A DNA stretch of 35,619 nt from an uncultured Planctomycetaceae bacterium (GTDB lineage Bacteria > Planctomycetota > Planctomycetia > Pirellulales > Pirellulaceae). Made by a program: the position numbers and the translations under genes. Below the pieces are notes generated by a model. That model was not told the DNA's origin, ran no database searches, and was given only the letters and a program-made list of their open reading frames with translations. Positions 29,264 through 35,619 of this stretch are shown in pieces. The DNA is taken from contig CAIYOB010001302.1 of assembly GCA_903927685.1 (NCBI GenBank), forward strand, positions 1-35,619, given 5' to 3'. Numbering within the stretch: the first letter of the stretch is position 1; each line of letters starts with the position of its first letter.

Positions 29264-30748
29264 CTACTTGCCGAGGAGCATCAAGGAAAAGACGGCGGTC
29301 TCCCAGGGGGCCGCATCCAGGAAGAGACCACGGGCCAGCAGATCATCGCCGCCGCGGTCGTAGACGGCCGGACTCATTTGATCCTGCAGACGCCACGGGC
29401 TGCCAGCCAGCTCGGGAAACGGCAGCTGCACGTAGCACTGGCTCTGGTTGGGGGCGTAGTTCACCGCAACCAACAGCCGCTCGCCGGCGGAGCCTTGCCA
29501 GGCGAAAGCGACAAAGCAATCCGACGTCCAGTTGCCGTCCCAGGCCGGTGCGCACGGGAGCAGTTGCCACTGGCCGTCGCGCAACGCTGGCTGACGCAAC
29601 ACGGCCAGCAGGCGGCCATAGAAGTCCCGCAGTGTCGGCTCGAGCGGTTCCACCGGGCCGCGGGCGAGATGGGGCGAGATCCGCTTCTTGCGCCCCTCGA
29701 ATTGACCTTGATGAAAGAACCGCAGCCCCGGAGACAAGAACGTGATGACGGCCGCGGCTTCGTGGATGTCGGCGGGAAAGGTCGCCGCGGTCCGCGGCTC
29801 GTCATGGTTCTCCAGAAAACGGGCCAGCTTGTCTTGGTAGTCCAGCCCGGCGAATAGATGCTCGCGCACCGGGCGCGCATGGCCCTCGCGCAGACGATCG
29901 TACAGCCGTTTGTCGTACGCGTAATCGAACCCCTGCTGCTGCAGCGTCCATTCCAGGTCCCAGTAGACTTCGGCCATGAAACAGAAGTCCGGAACCTGCT
30001 CCCGCACACGCTGCGTCGCGGTTGGCCAGAACGGCGGAGCCTGGATGCCCCACGTGCGCTGGAAGACGTCCGGCAGCACCAGCATGGCCATGTCGCAGCG
30101 GACGCCGTCGCACTGGCCGGCGATCTTCCGCAGTTCGCCGATCATGGCTTCCTGCGCGGCCGGGTGGCCGTAGTTCAACTGCAAGGTATCCGGCCAGCCG
30201 GGAAAGTACGGATCGCGCCCGTGAGCCAGCAGCAGTTCGCCCTGCTGGCATTTGATCCGCGCGAAGTTTTGCGGGGCCTGGGCGAGGTCCGATGCCGTCC
30301 CCGGAATGAAGTACTCGGGGTGCGTCTCGACCCAGGGATGGTCGAGTCCTGTGTGGTTGGGAACAAAGTCCAGCAGCAGCCGCAGGCCACGCTGGCCGAG
30401 CCGCTCGCGCAGGCGTGCCAACGCCGCGTCCCCGCCGAGCTTTTCGTGGACCGTGTAACCCGTGATGGCGAAGCCGGAGCCGGGAATGTCCTCGTCGCAC
30501 AAGTCGGGCAGCGTCTCCTGGAACTCGCTGCGCCACTCCGGATTGCTGCGCGAGACCTGCTGCCCAGCCAAGCCGGTGTTCCACACGCTGAGGAACCAGA
30601 TCCAATCAAAACCCAACTCGGCCCAGCGGTCGAGTTCGGCGTCCGGAACATCGTCCAGCGTGGCAGGCCGGCCGAGTTGCCCAGACAGTTCGGTCAGCCA
30701 GACGCGGGTGTTGATCTGGTACAGCGAAGGATAGCGAGGTGTCGACAT
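29264..30748 (-). CDS. GH13 alpha-amylase-family glycosidase, cytoplasmic
   Basis: 494 residues from ATG 30748, with AGGAG about eleven bases upstream; an upstream GTG at 30778 is less likely. The GH13 barrel regions are present: region I LLLDFVPNHTG (about 125-134), region II DGVRCDMAML with nucleophile D219, region III FCFMAEVYWD with acid/base E260, and region IV FLENHDEP with transition-state D316. A beta-sandwich end (LLVAVNYAPNQSQCYVQLP) follows. No signal peptide is seen. It starts 48 bases after the GH63-like glucosidase gene, so both are in one operon, and they probably turn over the same alpha-glucan, trehalose-like or glucosyl-osmolyte compound. The exact specificity cannot be read. 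Confidence 0.9.
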   Translation of the reverse strand: MSTPRYPSLYQINTRVWLTELSGQLGRPATLDDVPDAELDRWAELGFDWIWFLSVWNTGLAGQQVSRSNPEWRSEFQETLPDLCDEDIPGSGFAITGYTVHEKLGGDAALARLRERLGQRGLRLLLDFVPNHTGLDHPWVETHPEYFIPGTASDLAQAPQNFARIKCQQGELLLAHGRDPYFPGWPDTLQLNYGHPAAQEAMIGELRKIAGQCDGVRCDMAMLVLPDVFQRTWGIQAPPFWPTATQRVREQVPDFCFMAEVYWDLEWTLQQQGFDYAYDKRLYDRLREGHARPVREHLFAGLDYQDKLARFLENHDEPRTAATFPADIHEAAAVITFLSPGLRFFHQGQFEGRKKRISPHLARGPVEPLEPTLRDFYGRLLAVLRQPALRDGQWQLLPCAPAWDGNWTSDCFVAFAWQGSAGERLLVAVNYAPNQSQCYVQLPFPELAGSPWRLQDQMSPAVYDRGGDDLLARGLFLDAAPWETAVFSLMLLGK

Positions 30749-30796
30749 GACCACGGAACTCCTGTGTAGGAAGCACACCTCCTGACAAACGCCCTA

Positions 30797-33547
<2,751 letters not shown>

Positions 33548-33664
33548 GGTTCACCTGCGGGGAGAAGATTACGCTGCTTCGACATGGGACGTGAACAGGC
33601 CACGACGGCCGCCGGCAGAATCCGTAGAACCGCGCTGGTCTGCCCATCCAGAACTCCTCTGCTA

Positions 33665-33692
33665 ATTATACTGCGCTCTTCTGCCATGCCGA
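33665..33692 (-). promoter_or_regulatory. Predicted promoter of the glucosidase-GH13 operon
   Basis: On the minus strand TCGGCA (33692-33687), a 16-base spacer and a perfect TATAAT (33670-33665), about 118 bases before the GTG start at 33547. Four of six -35 bases match consensus. Pattern-based prediction. Confidence 0.5.
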
Positions 33693-33890
33693 ATCGACCG
33701 CGGGGTTTTTCCCGTCTGGGCAAAGGCGAAACACCTCGGGGTCAAGCCTGGCCAGCAGTTGCCGGATTCTCGATATCTGGCCGCGGGCGGCCGGCTCGCC
33801 GCCGGCGGCGCGCTCCTGCGAGCGCATGATTCGTGGTTTCGTCCGGCTGTTTCTGGGTCCGGTTGAGTTGCGAGCGGGGGGAGTTCTGGG
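33693..33890. other. Gap without a credible gene
   Basis: No RNA gene or mobile element seen. A short minus-strand open frame (about 53 residues, from near 33828 to 33666) overlaps the predicted promoter and resembles nothing I know; I do not call it a gene. On the plus strand, bases about 33873-33880 (GGGGGGAG) form the ribosome binding site of the next feature. Confidence 0.4.
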
Positions 33891-34090
33891 ATGGGGTCGG
33901 TCTTGGAGGATGCTCGGGAGACGATTCAAGCGATCAATGCGAACTTGTCGGCGGCGCCGTCGGAGGTGCGGCCCAATCCGCTGTACGGGCACGTGAATCC
34001 GAAGGCGGGGGAGGTCGAGTGGCGTCGGCGCCTCGGCGGGTGCGCCGGCAGGCAGGTCGGCCAGGCACAGCGCGAACACGGCTCCTTGTC
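33891..34090 (+). pseudogene. 5' fragment of an unidentified gene
   Basis: ATG 33891 follows a strong Shine-Dalgarno (GGGGGGAG, about ten bases before). The first 45 residues look like real protein: MGSVLEDARETIQAINANLS, then PSEVRPNPLYGHVNPKAGEV and EWRRRLG. After that the frame turns low-complexity (GCAGRQVGQAQREHG), runs into repeat copy D, and stays open only as the antisense of the histidine kinase gene. I read this as a gene cut short by a deletion or repeat insertion. I do not recognise the family. Confidence 0.45.
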
Positions 34091-34109
34091 AAGCCGTCTG
34101 GCGGACGGT

Positions 34110-34132
34110 GGGCTCGCTGCACTCGACCCCAG
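34110..34132. repeat. Dispersed repeat, copy D (half element)
   Basis: This 23-base stretch is the exact reverse complement of 9878-9900 in copy B, and 18 of its bases recur in copy A (5801-5818). The other inverted arm is missing. It lies 34 bases beyond the stop of the histidine kinase gene. Confidence 0.65.
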
Positions 34133-34166
34133 CCGCCCGTGCAATCCTGACTCCATCACCTCGCGT

Positions 34167-35619
34167 TCAACGCAGGGGCAATCGAAGTTCAAAGCACGCC
34201 CCTGCGTCCGCGCTGGAGACCAAGGTCAAGTCGCCTCCCAAACGCCGCGCGAGGCGGCGGCTGAGCGCCAAGCCCAGGCCGACGCCGGGCGCGGAATTAG
34301 CCGCCTCTTGGGCGGAGCGGTGAAACGGGCGGAACAGACGCCGGGCCGCATCGGCGGCCACGCCCGGGCCGTGATCGGTCACACGCACACGGAGCCAGCG
34401 CGCGTCGGACCGCGTCTGGATCTGAATCCGGCGGTCCGCGGCGCCCGCGGCATACTTGCAGGCATTGTCGACCAGGTTGGCGACGATCTGCTCGACCGCC
34501 GAGACATCGGTGCGCACGAGGGCCTCGCCCAGCGACTTGTCGATCACCACGTCCAACTCCATCTGGGCCTGCTGAGCGCGAGCCCGGAGACGGCCAGCAA
34601 GACGGTCGAGCAACTGTCCGACGGTCACCTCATCGGCGTGCGTGGCGGCACGGCCACGTTCCAGCCGGGCATACGACAGCACGTTCTCGATCAGCTGCGC
34701 CAGACGGTCGGACTCGCTGCGCAACGTGAGCAGGTATTCGCGGCGGCAGGCCTCGTCCGAAACCATGCCGGCGGCGAGCATTTCTGTGTACAGCCGAAAC
34801 GTGGTTAGCGGCGTCCGCAATTCGTGCGTGACCGCCGAGACAAAGGCGGCCCGGCGTTCGCTCAGGGCATTCATGCCGAGGACCAATAGCACGACGGCAG
34901 CCAATGCCAGCAGCACGCACAGCCAAGCGATGATCAGGGACGTGCGGATCGGAGGCAACAGGACTTCCTCGGTGTCGCCAATCCTGCCCGGAACAAGCCG
35001 CACGGGCAGGGCGGCCAGGAGATCCGGCGCCGGCCGGTTGCCCGCGGTGAGCGGACCCGCGGCCGGGACGAGTTCGGCCTCCGGCAGCAAGTCGGTCACG
35101 CGTTGAACGAGCCACACCCGGAGCGAGTCCCAGTCCAGCCAGCAGCCCTGCAACCAGGTTTGGTCAGCCAGCCTGACGCGTCGCGCCAGCAACAGGCGGC
35201 CGCCGCTCCACAACGGTTGCATGTCGCCCACAAGCGGTCGCGGGGCGGCCGTCGGTCCCATCCGCTCGGCAGGCTCGCCGCCGGCCTCCTGCCCGTTGTC
35301 GGGCGCGGAGTTCTGCGGGCTGCGGCTGTCGGGCGCGCGGTTGAACTTGCCCAGCAGCTTGCTCTGCACATTGGCCTCGACACGCTGTTGGTATTCCATG
35401 TCCGAACGCAGTTGCTGCTGGGCGGGCACGTTGCGGGCGCGGCCTTGCTGCCGCTGTTCCAGGGGCAGCGCGGATTGGGCCATCGCGTTGCTCGATCTCA
35501 AGTCGTTGAGCAGCCGCTGCGCGTCCGGTTGTTGCGATTCGCCCGCGATGGGCTCGGTGCTCGCGACCGTGCGCGCGACCGCCTCCGCCGGCTCCGCGGT
35601 CACATCCGGCTCCGGGGCC
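34167..35619 (-). CDS. Sensor histidine kinase, 5' end cut by the right window edge
   Basis: At least 478 residues; the frame stays open to the last bases, so the N-terminus (probably a first membrane helix) is missing and the GTG near 35603 is internal. Visible order: an extracytoplasmic region with Gln/Arg-rich helices and SGGRLLLARRVRLADQ, a membrane helix (TSLIIAWLCVLLALAAVVLL), HisKA with the phosphoacceptor His in AVTHELRTPLTTFRLYTEML, and an HATPase domain with N box IVANLVDNACKYA, G1 VTDHGPGVA, F box LFRPFHRS and G2 GVGLGLALSRRLARRLGG. It should sense a periplasmic or membrane signal and phosphorylate a response regulator. No regulator gene is in the window; it would lie upstream or elsewhere. 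Confidence 0.92.
   Translation of the reverse strand, partial: APEPDVTAEPAEAVARTVASTEPIAGESQQPDAQRLLNDLRSSNAMAQSALPLEQRQQGRARNVPAQQQLRSDMEYQQRVEANVQSKLLGKFNRAPDSRSPQNSAPDNGQEAGGEPAERMGPTAAPRPLVGDMQPLWSGGRLLLARRVRLADQTWLQGCWLDWDSLRVWLVQRVTDLLPEAELVPAAGPLTAGNRPAPDLLAALPVRLVPGRIGDTEEVLLPPIRTSLIIAWLCVLLALAAVVLLVLGMNALSERRAAFVSAVTHELRTPLTTFRLYTEMLAAGMVSDEACRREYLLTLRSESDRLAQLIENVLSYARLERGRAATHADEVTVGQLLDRLAGRLRARAQQAQMELDVVIDKSLGEALVRTDVSAVEQIVANLVDNACKYAAGAADRRIQIQTRSDARWLRVRVTDHGPGVAADAARRLFRPFHRSAQEAANSAPGVGLGLALSRRLARRLGGDLTLVSSADAGACFELRLPLR

Overview
The window (35,619 bases, GC-rich) looks like a chromosome piece from a Planctomycetota bacterium, most likely a Pirellulales relative. Clues: two large extracellular proteins open with the planctomycete-type N-terminal tags LETLEPRIVLSA and FETLESRRVMDA; a secreted sulfatase sits beside a multidomain secreted beta-galactosidase; one exported protein ends in a Hint domain of the kind common in planctomycetes; two PLP aminotransferases carry Tat signals; and GC-rich palindromic repeats are scattered between genes. 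No rRNA, tRNA or CRISPR array was seen.

Layout. 1-0.4 kb: C-terminal end of an unidentified protein. 0.5-5.7 kb (minus): GH2 beta-galactosidase with an inserted LamG-like domain, downstream of a sulfatase; probably a sulfated-galactan type module. 5.7-9.0 kb (minus): two related Tat-exported DegT/DnrJ/EryC1-type aminotransferases separated by a palindromic repeat cluster. 9.3-12 kb: Nudix hydrolase (plus) and a DinG/XPD-type helicase (minus) lacking the first of the usual four Fe-S cysteines. 12.0-13.1 kb: palindromic repeats, a small two-helix membrane protein and a decayed duplicate of the helicase 5' end. 13.2-14.7 kb (minus): APC-family amino acid permease. 14.9-16.7 kb (plus): exported helical-repeat protein ending in a Hint domain.

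16.9-28.3 kb (minus) is the most interesting block. A tight four-gene operon encodes a VTC-type polyphosphate polymerase domain protein, a DUF4956 membrane protein, a HlyD-type adaptor and an SdiA-regulated/phytase-like propeller lipoprotein. Farther upstream on the same strand are a Cthe_2159-like beta-helix carbohydrate-binding protein with a dockerin, a giant cyclophilin/SdrD-B/cadherin-like protein ending in a cohesin-like domain, and a small secreted protein. VTC, DUF4956 and Cthe_2159-like genes are known to me as frequent neighbours in other bacteria (often with CotH, absent here). I infer that this is a surface system whose two halves were separated by an IS91-type transposase remnant, a partial duplication and an atypical membrane-protein gene (20.5-22.1 kb).

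28.6-33.7 kb (minus): a cytoplasmic GH63/MGH1-like glucosidase and a GH13 enzyme in one operon with a recognisable promoter, followed by a possible small membrane protein. 33.7-35.6 kb: a truncated gene start, a half repeat, and a sensor histidine kinase cut by the right window edge.
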